DNA of 64,000 bases. It comes from Marisediminicola sp040546025. GTDB lineage: Bacteria; Actinomycetota; Actinomycetes; Actinomycetales; Microbacteriaceae. The DNA is taken from positions 62,001-126,000 of the forward strand of contig NZ_JBEPNA010000001.1 of NCBI RefSeq assembly GCF_040546025.1. Reading direction: 5' to 3'. The translations under genes were made by a program, and so were the position numbers. A model generated the notes under the pieces. The model was not told the DNA's origin. It saw only the letters and a program-made list of their open reading frames with translations, and searched no databases. Below are positions 26,404-35,469 of this stretch, one piece after another; position 1 is the stretch's first letter; every line of letters starts with the position of its first letter.

Positions 26404-26591
26404 GCCTCCGGCCGCGTCCAGCGATTTCTTCATCACGATTTTTCATTCGGGTAGTGGAAAGCGCATGGTGACGAGCGAAATCCCGAACCCAACTCCGCTA
26501 GACACCAGTCAGAAGCCGCCGTCCGTCCCGCGTTTGTCCGGATGATTCGGAATTGCAGCATGGAAGGTCGAGAGGCTCCTCGATCAGGCCT

Positions 26592-26710
26592 GTTTGCCGG
26601 GTCGCGCCCGTTTGCCGGGTCGCGCCCGTTTGCCGGGTCGCGCCCGTTTGCCAGGTCGCGCGCACCCGGCGCGGGTGATCGCGGGTGATCGCGGGTGATC
26701 GCGGGTGGTG
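26592..26710. repeat. Two adjacent tandem arrays: 4 x 18 bp and 4 x 10 bp
   Basis: Array 1 (26592-26663) has four units of GTTTGCCGGGTCGCGCCC, the last slightly changed. Array 2 (26671-26710) has three GCGGGTGATC and one GCGGGTGGTG. They lie just after the stop of the DUF222-HNH gene. There are no spacers, so this is not CRISPR. Confidence 0.85.
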
Positions 26711-26759
26711 CCGGTGCCGGGGCCGGGGCCGCGATTGGCGCCGGCTGCCGGTGGGCAGA

Positions 26760-28370
26760 CTACTGCGCTCGACGCTGGGCGGATCGTTGTTTGAGCGCCC
26801 GCATGTCCGGGTTTCGACTGGCGAGGAGGATGAGCTCCCGGTTGGGGTCGACATCGGCGGGCGGTCGCATGTAGTAGTCGGCCCCCTCTCGGATCACCTG
26901 CCACCCATTGTTGTGCAGGAGGAGGTGATGACGTCGGCAGAGGAGGATTCCGTCTGCGATGTCGGTCTTGCCGTCGTCGCGGAGCCACTCATCGATGTGA
27001 TGAGCCTCGCAGTAGGAGGGCGGACGGTCGCAGCCGGCGAACATGCATCCGCCGTCCCTGAGGGTCATTCCGATCCGTTGACGTTCGGTGAAGAATCTCT
27101 GGTTTCGGCCGACGTTGACGCACTGGCCGTCGTTGTCGAAGCCGACGGCGATCGTGCCGGTGTCGCACAGGTGGCGTTCCACGGTTGCGAAGGACACCGG
27201 GTCGGGGTGGCCTTCGAGTCGGCCATGTCCGGCCCCGGCATGAAGGTGCTGGTCGGTGACCATGACGCGCACGGCGGGGCGGCGGCGACCGAACATGGTG
27301 CCGGGGTCGGCGTCGACGGCGAGACGGATCAGGTCGACAAGGCCGTCGGCGGCGATCTGCTCGGTTGACCTCGGGTCGTTGAGCAGCTCCTCGGCCGAGG
27401 CCTTCGCCGTGAGGTCGACGAACCGTGGTCCGCCGCGCCGCGGGGAGAGGATCTCGTCGAACGCGGTAGCCACGATCATGCCCTCCTCGGGAGGCAGCCG
27501 GAAGCTACCGCAATACATGCCGGCCGGGTCCCACCAGGTGCGCACGGATCGGAGGTCGCGCCGCTCCTTCTCGCGCCGCTCGATGCCAGCCTCGTCGAGA
27601 GAGTCGCGGAGCTGGCGAGCCCTGCGGTAGAGCTGCTCGGGAGTCAGGCCGGTCGAGGTCGCGATGAGGTGCTCGCACGCCGCCGTGAGCGCTTCGGGGG
27701 TAACGGCGGGGTCGACGTCACCGAGCGCCCTCCTGATTGACTCGACCGCGTCGATCGACAGGGTTCCGGCGGCGAGCGCGGCGGCGAGAGGCGCCTGCCA
27801 CGGCGGCGGCGGTGGAAATTGCGGGAGGAAGCGGCCGCTGCCGTCGATGCTGCCGTCGCCGGTGCCGTCGCCGGTGCCGTCAAGCCCAGCATCCGGACCG
27901 CCGGCCGCAGCGACTGCTCCGTCGTCATTTGCGCCATCCGCGTCATCGAGACGGGCGGCGCTCGCCGCGAGTTCCGCTGCGGCCTCGGACTCGGCGATGA
28001 ACGACCCGATCCGCATCAGCTTCACGGCCTCGATGCGCGAAATGTTGGCAATGGACTGCAACATCGCCTCAGGCGATACGAAGCCGGCCTTCTGGGCGAG
28101 TCCGGAGTGGCCGTACTCGGGGGTCGAGCGGTGGGCGATCTCGCCCGCGGCCATGGCGGCGTACCGGTCGACGCAGCGGCGAAGGGTCGTGATGGCCGAC
28201 TGCGCGGTGAGCAGGTCGGCGGAGGTGAGGCAGCGGAGGGCGAACGACTCATCGCCAAGTGAGGCGACCCGGGCAGCGGACTCGCGAAGTGACGACGAGA
28301 GCGACTCGGAAAGCGACTGCGGGAGTGGTTCCGGCAGTGTCTCCGAGGGTGAGAGCGAGGTTTCGTCCAT
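26760..28370 (-). CDS. DUF222-HNH endonuclease domain protein (13E12-like)
   Basis: A 536-aa protein with an N-terminal DUF222 region (about 25-330), split by an acidic Gly/Asp linker (GDGTGDGSIDGSG), and a C-terminal HNH domain (GCMFAGCDRPPSYCEAHHIDEW, then ILLCRRHHLLLHNNGW) with the two Cys pairs and His of a metal-bound nuclease core. Family members are multi-copy in actinomycetes (13E12 repeats of Mycobacterium). Start ATG 28370 is chosen; an alternate ATG at 28388 would abut the LexA box. The box suggests SOS control. Biological role is unproven. Confidence 0.88.
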   Translation of the reverse strand: MDETSLSPSETLPEPLPQSLSESLSSSLRESAARVASLGDESFALRCLTSADLLTAQSAITTLRRCVDRYAAMAAGEIAHRSTPEYGHSGLAQKAGFVSPEAMLQSIANISRIEAVKLMRIGSFIAESEAAAELAASAARLDDADGANDDGAVAAAGGPDAGLDGTGDGTGDGSIDGSGRFLPQFPPPPPWQAPLAAALAAGTLSIDAVESIRRALGDVDPAVTPEALTAACEHLIATSTGLTPEQLYRRARQLRDSLDEAGIERREKERRDLRSVRTWWDPAGMYCGSFRLPPEEGMIVATAFDEILSPRRGGPRFVDLTAKASAEELLNDPRSTEQIAADGLVDLIRLAVDADPGTMFGRRRPAVRVMVTDQHLHAGAGHGRLEGHPDPVSFATVERHLCDTGTIAVGFDNDGQCVNVGRNQRFFTERQRIGMTLRDGGCMFAGCDRPPSYCEAHHIDEWLRDDGKTDIADGILLCRRHHLLLHNNGWQVIREGADYYMRPPADVDPNRELILLASRNPDMRALKQRSAQRRAQ

Positions 28371-28388
28371 GTCACAATTTTCGCACAT

Positions 28389-28404
28389 TCGAATGTATGT
28401 TCGA
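28389..28404 (-). promoter_or_regulatory. LexA (SOS) box at the DUF222-HNH gene
   Basis: TCGAATGTATGTTCGA matches the actinobacterial LexA consensus TCGAAC-N4-GTTCGA at 11 of 12 fixed positions. It lies 19 bases before the chosen start. Some mycobacterial 13E12-family genes are known to be LexA-controlled, which supports the reading. Confidence 0.75.
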
Positions 28405-28525
28405 AAGAGGTTTGGCCAAATGGGGATAAGAACTTCTCCACAGGGCCGGTGCAGAGAGGTTGGGCCCGGCCACCCGTTGCGCCCCGGCCGGGCGGGAGTG
28501 CAGTTGTGATGCCGACGTTGAGGAA

Positions 28526-29755
28526 CTACACGGCCTCGCCGAGCAGGCGCGGCCCGGATGCGCCGAGGTGCAACACCCCCGCCCGTGCCGACTCGACCGC
28601 GGCGCAGACAGCGCCGGCGGCCACGGAGCCCGCTCCAAGCGAGGAGAGGACGAGCTCGGGAACTGCGAGGTCGACCTCACCCGGCAGGAGCGCGCGCGCC
28701 ACCTCGGCGACCTGGTCGAGGCTCTCTGCCACCGCCCCGGCGACAATGACGCGGGAGGGATCGTACACGCTGCCGAAGACAGCCGAGATGCGCGCCAGCA
28801 ACGCGCCGGCGCGTTCGACGATGCTTCCCGCCCAGGTGTCGCCCGCTCTCGCCAGCTCGAGCACTACGCGCCCGGTGATCTGGCTGGGTGGCACGTCGGC
28901 GAGCGGGTGGCCGGCCGGGATCTCGCCTGCGGCGGCCGCGTCGCGCGCCCAGCCGGTGAGCCTCAGACCCATGCCCTCGGCACTCTCAACTCCGACAACG
29001 TTGTCGAGGGCGACCATTTCGCCCGCTCCACCATGGGCGCCACGCACCAGCCGACCGTCGATGACGACCCCGGCCCCGAACCGATCGCCGGCGAGAAGCA
29101 CGACGTAGTCGCGGCAACCGATCGCCGCACCGACAGCCCCCTCGGCGACGGCGGCGAGCGAGGCGTCGTTCTCGAGACGGACGATCGGCACCCATTCCTC
29201 GAGCATTCTTCGCAGGGCGGGGTTCATTCGCTGCCAGAAGCCGTCGCGGTGGTCGGGGGACTCGCCGCGGGAATCGACCGGTGCTGGCACTCCAACGCAG
29301 ACGGCGAGCACGCTCTCCCGGTCGCGTCCCGCGGCCCGGAGGGCCGAGTCGACGGCCGCAAGCACCGCAGCCCGTCGCTCGTCCGCACTGTCGTGGGTCG
29401 TGTCCAACTCGAGCGTCTCGCTGGCGATGGCCTCGCCGCGGAGGTCGGCGACTGTCGTTGTGAGGTGCGAACGGCCAGCGTCCATGCCGATGACGACGGC
29501 CGCGTCGGCGCGCAATTCGAACCGCCGCGACGGGCGTCCCTTGCGGTACTCGCCCACGGCCCGCGCGTTGGGCAACTCACGTAGGAGTCCGATATCGATG
29601 AGCTCGTCGAGCGCGTCGATCGCCGTGGAGCGTGTCAGCCCGGTCGCGGCCATGGCATCCGTGCTCACGAAGACGCCCGCTTCCCAGGCGAAGGCCAGCA
29701 AAGTGTCGAGGCTCGCCCGTGGGGGCGCGGGGGATGGGTGCGGCGGTGTCGACAA
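28526..29755 (-). CDS. ROK-family transcriptional regulator
   Basis: A 409-aa protein with an N-terminal winged helix-turn-helix (about 12-75, STDAMAATGLTRSTAIDALDELIDIGLL) and a C-terminal ROK sugar-sensor domain (GMDAGRSHLTTTVADLRG, RLENDASLAAVAEG, GGAGEM). The usual ROK zinc motif CxCGxxGC is not there: the stretch reads GAGEMVALDNVVGVESAEGMG. It is divergent from the sugar ABC operon and most likely represses it until a sugar binds. Start GTG or ATG at 29755 faces the promoter at 29761. Confidence 0.88.
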   Translation of the reverse strand: MSTPPHPSPAPPRASLDTLLAFAWEAGVFVSTDAMAATGLTRSTAIDALDELIDIGLLRELPNARAVGEYRKGRPSRRFELRADAAVVIGMDAGRSHLTTTVADLRGEAIASETLELDTTHDSADERRAAVLAAVDSALRAAGRDRESVLAVCVGVPAPVDSRGESPDHRDGFWQRMNPALRRMLEEWVPIVRLENDASLAAVAEGAVGAAIGCRDYVVLLAGDRFGAGVVIDGRLVRGAHGGAGEMVALDNVVGVESAEGMGLRLTGWARDAAAAGEIPAGHPLADVPPSQITGRVVLELARAGDTWAGSIVERAGALLARISAVFGSVYDPSRVIVAGAVAESLDQVAEVARALLPGEVDLAVPELVLSSLGAGSVAAGAVCAAVESARAGVLHLGASGPRLLGEAV

Positions 29756-29760
29756 AGTAC

Positions 29761-29789
29761 TTGACCCTTTCGTGCTCTTGTTGCATTAT
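29761..29789 (+). promoter_or_regulatory. Promoter of the sugar ABC / alpha-glucosidase operon
   Basis: TTGACC (-35) and CATTAT (-10, 29784-29789) are separated by 17 bases. An inverted repeat TGCA-N7-TGCA covers the -10 box, and GATTT/AAATC with AGCT lies further down (29815 area), both plausible ROK operator parts. Confidence 0.7.
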
Positions 29790-29876
29790 TATTGCAGCGC
29801 AGTTGATTTGATAGCTAAATCTAATCGACGAACAAACGAGCGCCTCTCGACGATGAGACTCGAAAAGGACAACGAC

Positions 29877-31142
29877 GTGCCCAGACACCCCCGCCGCACA
29901 CCCCGTGTGCTGGCCGCATCACTCGGCCTCCTCATGATCGGCTCCGGTCTGGTTGGCTGTGCGGGAGGCGGTGGTCCTGAGACGGTCCGCTTCCACCTCA
30001 GCAAGCCCGAAGCCATCCCGTACTTCCGCGAACTCATCAGCGAGTACAACGCCTCGCAGGACGACGTCGAGGTGGTGCTCGACTCGTCGTCGAATCTCCA
30101 GGCTGGTTTCCTCCGCGGCAACCCACCGGACCTCGGGCTGCTGAACTACAACATGGAGATGGCCCGTTTCATGGAGCGGGGCGCCTTGAGCGACCTCTCC
30201 GACATGCCGGAGGCCGACCGCATCCTCCCCGAGGTGCAGGAGCTGGTCGACCAGTACGCGAGCTACCCCGGACGCACCAGCGTGCTGCCCTACTCGGTGA
30301 TGGCCGCCTCCGTCATCTACAACAAGGAGATCTTCGTGGAGCAGGGGGTGGAGGTTCCGGAGACCTACGACGAGCTCATCGCCGCCTGCGACCAGCTCGC
30401 CGAGGCGGGGATCACGCCGTTCTACGGCACTTTCAAGGATCCATGGACAGTGGCGCAGGGCTGGTTCGACTACACCGTCGGCGGCCAGGTCGACGTGGCC
30501 GGCTTCTACGAGGAGATGAACGCCTTGGGCACCGAGGTCGGTCCCGATTCTCCGGTCTCGTTCGAGAAGACGCTCGCCGAGCCGGTCGAGCGGATGCAGC
30601 TGCTGATCGACAGCTACGCAAACCGCGACGCGGCCAGCAAGGGCTACGGCGACGGCAACCTCGCCTTCGCCAAGGGCGAGGCCGCGATGTACTTGCAGGG
30701 CCCCTGGGCGTTCGGCGAGATCGCGAAGACGAGCCCCGACCTCGACCTCGGCACCTTCCCCCTGCCGATGACCGACGACCCGGCCGACCTTCAGGTGCGT
30801 GTCAACATCGACCTCGCCGCCTGGATCCCCGAGGCCTCGGAGAGCAAGGAGGGTGCGCGGGCGTTCCTGAGCTATCTCTTCGAGCAGGACGTGATGGATC
30901 AGTACAACGCCGCGCAGCTCGGCTATGGCACCACGATCGACGCGGCGCCGGTCACCGACCCGCGGATCCTCGGCATGAAGGAGTACTACGACAACGCCGA
31001 CTTCTACCAAGGGGCCTCGAAGGCAATCCCGCTCACGATTCCCACAGAGAACTACACGCAGGGCATCGCGCTCGGCGCGGGAGTCGAGAGCACCCTCAGC
31101 ACCCTCGACGGGGACTGGGCGCGACTGGCGCTCCGCCAATGA
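29877..31142 (+). CDS. Sugar ABC transporter substrate-binding lipoprotein
   Basis: Extracytoplasmic binding protein of a carbohydrate importer. GTG 29877 is preferred over ATG 29853 because AAAGGAC stands at good spacing before it. Signal peptide with lipobox LVGC (Cys about residue 28), then a family 1 solute-binding fold: YFRELISEYNASQ, VLPYSVMAASVIYNKEIF, FAKGEAAMYLQGPWAFGEI. 421 aa. First gene of an operon with two permeases and a GH13 enzyme, so the sugar is probably an alpha-glucoside (inference). The ATPase (MsiK-like) is not encoded here, as is usual in actinomycetes. Confidence 0.92.
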   Translation: MPRHPRRTPRVLAASLGLLMIGSGLVGCAGGGGPETVRFHLSKPEAIPYFRELISEYNASQDDVEVVLDSSSNLQAGFLRGNPPDLGLLNYNMEMARFMERGALSDLSDMPEADRILPEVQELVDQYASYPGRTSVLPYSVMAASVIYNKEIFVEQGVEVPETYDELIAACDQLAEAGITPFYGTFKDPWTVAQGWFDYTVGGQVDVAGFYEEMNALGTEVGPDSPVSFEKTLAEPVERMQLLIDSYANRDAASKGYGDGNLAFAKGEAAMYLQGPWAFGEIAKTSPDLDLGTFPLPMTDDPADLQVRVNIDLAAWIPEASESKEGARAFLSYLFEQDVMDQYNAAQLGYGTTIDAAPVTDPRILGMKEYYDNADFYQGASKAIPLTIPTENYTQGIALGAGVESTLSTLDGDWARLALRQ

Positions 31143-31203
31143 TCCGCGACACGAGTTCTTCACGAGCCACCCCCCAGTTGAGACGATCTAGAAGGAGCCG
31201 AGC

Positions 31204-32133
31204 ATGACAACGACGACAGCGGCGCCGCCGCAGGCCACACGCGCCAGGGGGGCCAACGCGGCGACTCCGAGGAAGCGACGGGGGGTCGAGGGAATCTACT
31301 ACGTCTTCCTTCTCCCAAGCCTGATCATCTTCACCCTCGCCATCACCGTTCCCGCGGTCATCGGGATCTTCTTCAGCTTCACGAACTCCATCGGCTTCGG
31401 CGACTGGGAGTTCGTCGGCCTGATCAACTACGTGGCGATGTTCTCGGACCCCGCCATCCTGCAGAGCTACTTCTTCACCTTTGGGTTCGCGACGGTCACA
31501 GTGATCCTCGTGAACGCGATCGCGTTCCTGCTCGCGGTGGGCCTAACGGCTCAGATCAAGATCAAGACCGGGCTGCGCACGATCTTCGTGATCCCGATGG
31601 TTGTGTCGGGCATCATCATCGCGTACGTGTTCAACTTCCTCTTCTCGAACTCGGTGCCGGCGGCCGGGCAGGCGCTTGGGATCGACGCACTGAGCGAGAG
31701 CATCCTCGCCAACCCCGACCTCGCCTGGGTCGGGATCGTGATCGTCACCGCCTGGCAGGCCATCCCGGGCACGCTGCTCATTTACATAGCCGGACTGCTT
31801 TCGATTCCCAGCGAGGTGTATGAGGCGGCCGACCTCGACGGCGCTGGCAAGTGGCAGCAACTACTGCGGATCACGGTGCCGCTCGTCGCCGGGTACATCG
31901 TCATCAACGTGATCCTCGGGTTCAAGAACTTCCTCAACGCCTACGACGTGATCGTGGGCCTCACCAATGGCGGGCCCGGCACGGCGACCCGCAGCATCCC
32001 GATGACGATCGTCACCGGATTCACCGGAGGCGACTACGCCTATCAGATGGCCAACGCAACGATGTTCTTCGTCATCGTCGTGGTGATCTCTCTGATCCAG
32101 CTCCGGCTCACTCGTGGAAGGAACGCACGCTGA
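31204..32133 (+). CDS. Sugar ABC transporter permease (MalF type)
   Basis: A 309-aa protein with six membrane segments. The EAA motif that contacts the ATPase reads YEAADLDGAGKWQQLLRITVPL (about residues 204-225). A basic N-terminus precedes the first helix (YVFLLPSLIIFTLAITV). ATG 31204 has AAGGAG at good distance. It overlaps the next permease by one base (TGATG), so they are coupled. Confidence 0.95.
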   Translation: MTTTTAAPPQATRARGANAATPRKRRGVEGIYYVFLLPSLIIFTLAITVPAVIGIFFSFTNSIGFGDWEFVGLINYVAMFSDPAILQSYFFTFGFATVTVILVNAIAFLLAVGLTAQIKIKTGLRTIFVIPMVVSGIIIAYVFNFLFSNSVPAAGQALGIDALSESILANPDLAWVGIVIVTAWQAIPGTLLIYIAGLLSIPSEVYEAADLDGAGKWQQLLRITVPLVAGYIVINVILGFKNFLNAYDVIVGLTNGGPGTATRSIPMTIVTGFTGGDYAYQMANATMFFVIVVVISLIQLRLTRGRNAR

Positions 32134-33050
32134 TGTCTGTACAGCCCGCTCTCATCGCCAGGGACATCGACGCCGCCGCCACCCTCGAGGGGAAGGGGGC
32201 AAGAAGAAAGTATCGCGCCCAGGGAGGTGGTGGGAAGTCCAGCTGGTCGCTCACCATTGTGTTGCTCCTGTGCGCCGTCACCGTGATCATCCCCCTCTAC
32301 GTGACCGTCTCGATGGCCTTCAAGACGCAGGGGCAGGCGGTCGATGGCAATGCCTTCTCGCTGCCGGCCCCCTTCAGCGTCGACGGGTTCGTCACCGCGT
32401 GGAACCTGACGGACTACCCGACGGCGTTCCTCGTGTCGATCCTGATCACCGCGGGATCGGTTGCGGGAACGATCATCCTCGGGGCTCTCGCCTCGTTCGC
32501 CATCTCGCGAAACTGGAATCGACGACTGTTCCGCTGGTCGTTCTACTACCTGCTCGCCGCGATGTTCATTCCCTTCCCGGTCGTCGCGCTCCCACAGATC
32601 CAGCTGACGGGGCTGGTGGGTCTCGACAACCCCCTGGGGGTCACGATCCTGCACATCATGTTCCAGCTGAGCTTCAGCATCCTGTTGTTCACCGCCTTTC
32701 TCCGCTCGATCCCGGCCGAGCTGGAGGAGAGCGTGCGGATCGACGGGGCCACCACCTGGCAGACCTTCTGGCACCTGATCTTCCCGCTGTTGGCTCCGAT
32801 GAGCGCGACCGTCGGCATCTTCGCGTTCCTCGCGTCGTGGAATGACTTCATGATGCCGTCGCTCATCACCTCAGATCCGGCGCTGCAGACCCTGCCGGTC
32901 GTGCAGAGCATCTTCCAGACCCAGTTCAGCAACAACTACAACGTCTCGTTCGCCTCCTACCTCATGGCGATGGCGCCGGCCATCATCGTCTACCTCTTCA
33001 CTCAGCGATGGGTGATGGAGGGCGTGACGCAGGGTGCCGTGAAGGGCTGA
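32133..33050 (+). CDS. Sugar ABC transporter permease (MalG type)
   Basis: A 305-aa partner of the MalF-type permease. Six membrane segments; EAA motif ELEESVRIDGATTWQTFWHLIFPL (about residues 185-210). ATG 32133 lies within TGATG at the end of the previous gene. It ends GAVKG, typical of MalG-type subunits. A strong hairpin separates it from the alpha-glucosidase. Confidence 0.95.
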   Translation: MSVQPALIARDIDAAATLEGKGARRKYRAQGGGGKSSWSLTIVLLLCAVTVIIPLYVTVSMAFKTQGQAVDGNAFSLPAPFSVDGFVTAWNLTDYPTAFLVSILITAGSVAGTIILGALASFAISRNWNRRLFRWSFYYLLAAMFIPFPVVALPQIQLTGLVGLDNPLGVTILHIMFQLSFSILLFTAFLRSIPAELEESVRIDGATTWQTFWHLIFPLLAPMSATVGIFAFLASWNDFMMPSLITSDPALQTLPVVQSIFQTQFSNNYNVSFASYLMAMAPAIIVYLFTQRWVMEGVTQGAVKG

Positions 33051-33059
33051 CCCGGCATC

Positions 33060-33092
33060 AACCCGCCCGACGCATCCCGCGTCGGGCGGGTT
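33060..33092 (+). terminator. Hairpin between permease and alpha-glucosidase genes
   Basis: A perfect 14-bp stem (AACCCGCCCGACGC and complement) with a 5-base loop starts 9 bases after the permease stop. The T tract is weak (TTCGCCTTTA), so it may be a partial terminator or a 3'-end stabiliser that lowers expression of the enzyme. Confidence 0.75.
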
Positions 33093-33133
33093 CGCCTTTA
33101 CCACCGCAAGAACGCTAAGGAGCAGCCGAGCCC

Positions 33134-34831
33134 GTGAGCATCGTCGACGTGCAGAACACCCCCAACCGCCGTGATATCAGCGAGGTGTCGCCCTGGTGGC
33201 GCCAGGCCGCGGTCTACCAGATCTATCCTCGGAGCTTCGCGGATGCGAACGGCGACGGCCTGGGCGATATCCCCGGCATCATCTCGAAGGCCGACTACCT
33301 CGCCGAACTCGGCATCGATGCGGTGTGGTTAAGCCCGTTCTATCCGTCGGCTCTCGCCGACGGTGGCTACGACGTTGCCGACTACCGCGGCGTCGATCCC
33401 CGGCTGGGCACTCTGGCGGACTTCGACGACCTCGTTGACGCCTTGCACTCCCGCGGGATCAAGGTAGTTGTCGACATCGTGCCGAATCACAGCTCCGATC
33501 AGCACGTCTGGTTTCAGGAGGCGCTCGCCGCCGGCCGAGGGTCGGCTGCCCGCGAACGCTACATCTTCCGCGAGGGCACGGGGCCGGATGGTGCGCAGGC
33601 GCCCGCCGACTGGGACTCGAGCTTCGGGGGACCTGCGTGGAAGCGGGTCGAGGACGGCCAGTGGTACCTGCACAACTTCGCCATCGAGCAGCCGGACCTC
33701 AACTGGTCGAACCCGGAGGTCCGCGCCGACTTCGTGACGACGCTGCGGTTCTGGTCGGATCGCGGGGTCGACGGGTTCCGCATCGACGTTGCGCACATGC
33801 TCACCAAGGACCTGACCGAGCCGTTGCCCTCGCAGGCCGCGCTCGATGCGATGCCGCGGGACGGCCAGCATCCGATGGTCGATCGCGACGATGTGCACGA
33901 CGTCTATGCGGAATGGCGAAAGGTGTTTAACTCGTACGACCCGCCTAGGACGGCGGTCGCCGAGGCCTGGGTCGACAAGGGCAGGGTTCCCCTCTACGCG
34001 CACCCGGAGAGCCTCGGGCAAGCCTTCAACTTCGACCTCCTCGAGGCGGACTTCGACGCCGACCAGTTCCGCAGCGTCGTCACGGCGAACCTCGAGTTGG
34101 CGGCGGCATCCGGATCCTCGAGCACATGGGTGCTCTCGAATCATGACGTGGTGCGGCACGCGACCCGCTACGGCCTCGCCCACCCCGAGCGCGATGCGGA
34201 GGGGCGGCCCGCCCTCAAGCACGGTCTCGAGTGGCTGCGCTCGGGCGGCGCGACGTCCGAGCTCGACCGCGAGGTCGGGGGCCGGCGGGCGCTCGCCGCA
34301 ACGCTGTTCATGCTGGGCCTGCCTGGGTCGAGCTACATCTATCAGGGGGAGGAGCTGGGCCTGCACGAGGTCGCCGAGATCTCGGATGCCGAGCGGCAAG
34401 ACCCGACCTTCTTCCGCAGCAAGGGTGCCGACCGGGGCCGGGACGGATGCCGGGTGCCCCTCCCGTGGAACGCCGACGGGCGGGCATTTGGCTTCGGTGA
34501 CGGAGGGTCGCACCTCCCGCAGCCGCCGTGGTTCGCCGGCTACGCGATGTCGGGCCAGCAGGGCGACCCCGCGTCGTCGCTGTCGATCTACCGCCGCGCC
34601 CTCGAGCTGCGTCGCGCTCTGCAGACCGACGAGAAGCTGCAATGGATCGGGACCGGGCGCACCGATGTGCTCCGCTACCGTCGCCCCAACGGATGGGAGG
34701 TCGTGACGAATTTCGGCTCGGAACCGTTCGCGCTTGACCGCGACGACGCCCTGATCTTCAGTGCCGCGCCGCGCGAGGGCGTGCTCCCCGGCGAATCGAC
34801 GGTGTGGTTCGCTTCGAACGACGACAGCTGA
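33134..34831 (+). CDS. Alpha-glucosidase / oligo-1,6-glucosidase, GH13
   Basis: Hydrolyses short alpha-glucosides in the cytosol after uptake. GH13 motifs: AVYQIYPRSFADANGDGLGDI (about residues 26-46), DIVPNH (114-119), GFRIDVAHM with nucleophile Asp about 218, AEAW with acid/base Glu about 277, and LSNHDV with the third Asp about 338. 565 aa, no signal peptide. GTG 33134 follows AAGGAG. It closes the operon after the binding protein and permeases. Linkage specificity is not determinable by eye. Confidence 0.93.
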   Translation: MSIVDVQNTPNRRDISEVSPWWRQAAVYQIYPRSFADANGDGLGDIPGIISKADYLAELGIDAVWLSPFYPSALADGGYDVADYRGVDPRLGTLADFDDLVDALHSRGIKVVVDIVPNHSSDQHVWFQEALAAGRGSAARERYIFREGTGPDGAQAPADWDSSFGGPAWKRVEDGQWYLHNFAIEQPDLNWSNPEVRADFVTTLRFWSDRGVDGFRIDVAHMLTKDLTEPLPSQAALDAMPRDGQHPMVDRDDVHDVYAEWRKVFNSYDPPRTAVAEAWVDKGRVPLYAHPESLGQAFNFDLLEADFDADQFRSVVTANLELAAASGSSSTWVLSNHDVVRHATRYGLAHPERDAEGRPALKHGLEWLRSGGATSELDREVGGRRALAATLFMLGLPGSSYIYQGEELGLHEVAEISDAERQDPTFFRSKGADRGRDGCRVPLPWNADGRAFGFGDGGSHLPQPPWFAGYAMSGQQGDPASSLSIYRRALELRRALQTDEKLQWIGTGRTDVLRYRRPNGWEVVTNFGSEPFALDRDDALIFSAAPREGVLPGESTVWFASNDDS

Positions 34832-34918
34832 GGGCCATACGTCGCCCGCGGGGGTCGATTCATCCAGACGCACCGACGCGATTGCAAGGGGCAGGGTGTC
34901 AGTGCTCGAGGGTCTATC

Positions 34919-35314
34919 GTGGCGAGAATGAAGAAGGTCACGCACGCGGGTGGATCGATCGTCACGGGGAGCGCAGTCGCCGACGCCCTGGTTGAGTACG
35001 CAACGCGGACGGGGCGGTGGGCTAAGCGCGTGGCCATCGATATCCCGGTGCTCGAGGATGACGGCGCGGTGGCGGTGCACACGATACTTCTCGGTTCGGC
35101 GAGCGCGCTCGTCACCTCGGAGATCGACGGTCCGGTCGACGCCGTCGAAGAGGAACGCTTTCCGATGCCAAAGTTCCCCACTCTGGGCGCCGTCGCCGTG
35201 CCGGTGCCCCAAGCGGAGGTGGACGCCTCCACGGAGGAGCTCGCTGACGTCATGGTCTCGATCGAAGTAGACCTCGAGAGCGCGGCGGGGCACGACCCGC
35301 TCGAGCAGCCGTAG
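34919..35314 (+). CDS. Hypothetical protein, 131 aa
   Basis: Starts at GTG 34919 or ATG 34928. The sequence reads as a compact acidic cytosolic protein (GGSIVTGSAVADALVEYATRTGR, VAIDIPVLEDDGAVAVHTILLGSASAL) with a Pro-rich middle (PMPKFPTLGAVAVPVPQ). No membrane segment or Cys. No family recognised. It is separate from the sugar operon by 87 bases. Coding bias looks real. Confidence 0.6.
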   Translation: MARMKKVTHAGGSIVTGSAVADALVEYATRTGRWAKRVAIDIPVLEDDGAVAVHTILLGSASALVTSEIDGPVDAVEEERFPMPKFPTLGAVAVPVPQAEVDASTEELADVMVSIEVDLESAAGHDPLEQP

Positions 35315-35352
35315 CTCGCGAGCTCGGTGAGTGACGGTTTCCCCCCGCTCGC

Positions 35353-35410
35353 GCGGGTGTTACTCATCCGCGTGCATGTAATCGCACCAGCGTGAGTGAA
35401 CAACACCCGC
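35353..35410 (+). repeat. Dispersed palindromic element, copy B
   Basis: GCGGGTGTT at the left and AACACCCGC at the right form the outer stem; inside lies CATGTAATCGCACC as loop and TGAGTGAACAAC as right arm. The left arm lacks GTTC compared with other copies, so the stem is asymmetric. Lies between convergent genes. Plus orientation. Confidence 0.75.
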
Positions 35411-35469
35411 CCCACTGTCGGGCCGCCCCTCGCTCCCGCCCCGCCCGCCACTGCCCCGCCACCCGCCCC

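Noticed and set aside
26021..26545. Plus-strand 174-aa ORF opposite the TauE gene
   Set aside because: Its first half is antisense to TauE and the rest has no recognisable protein features.
26592..26710. Possible CRISPR array
   Set aside because: Units follow each other without spacers and there are no cas genes.
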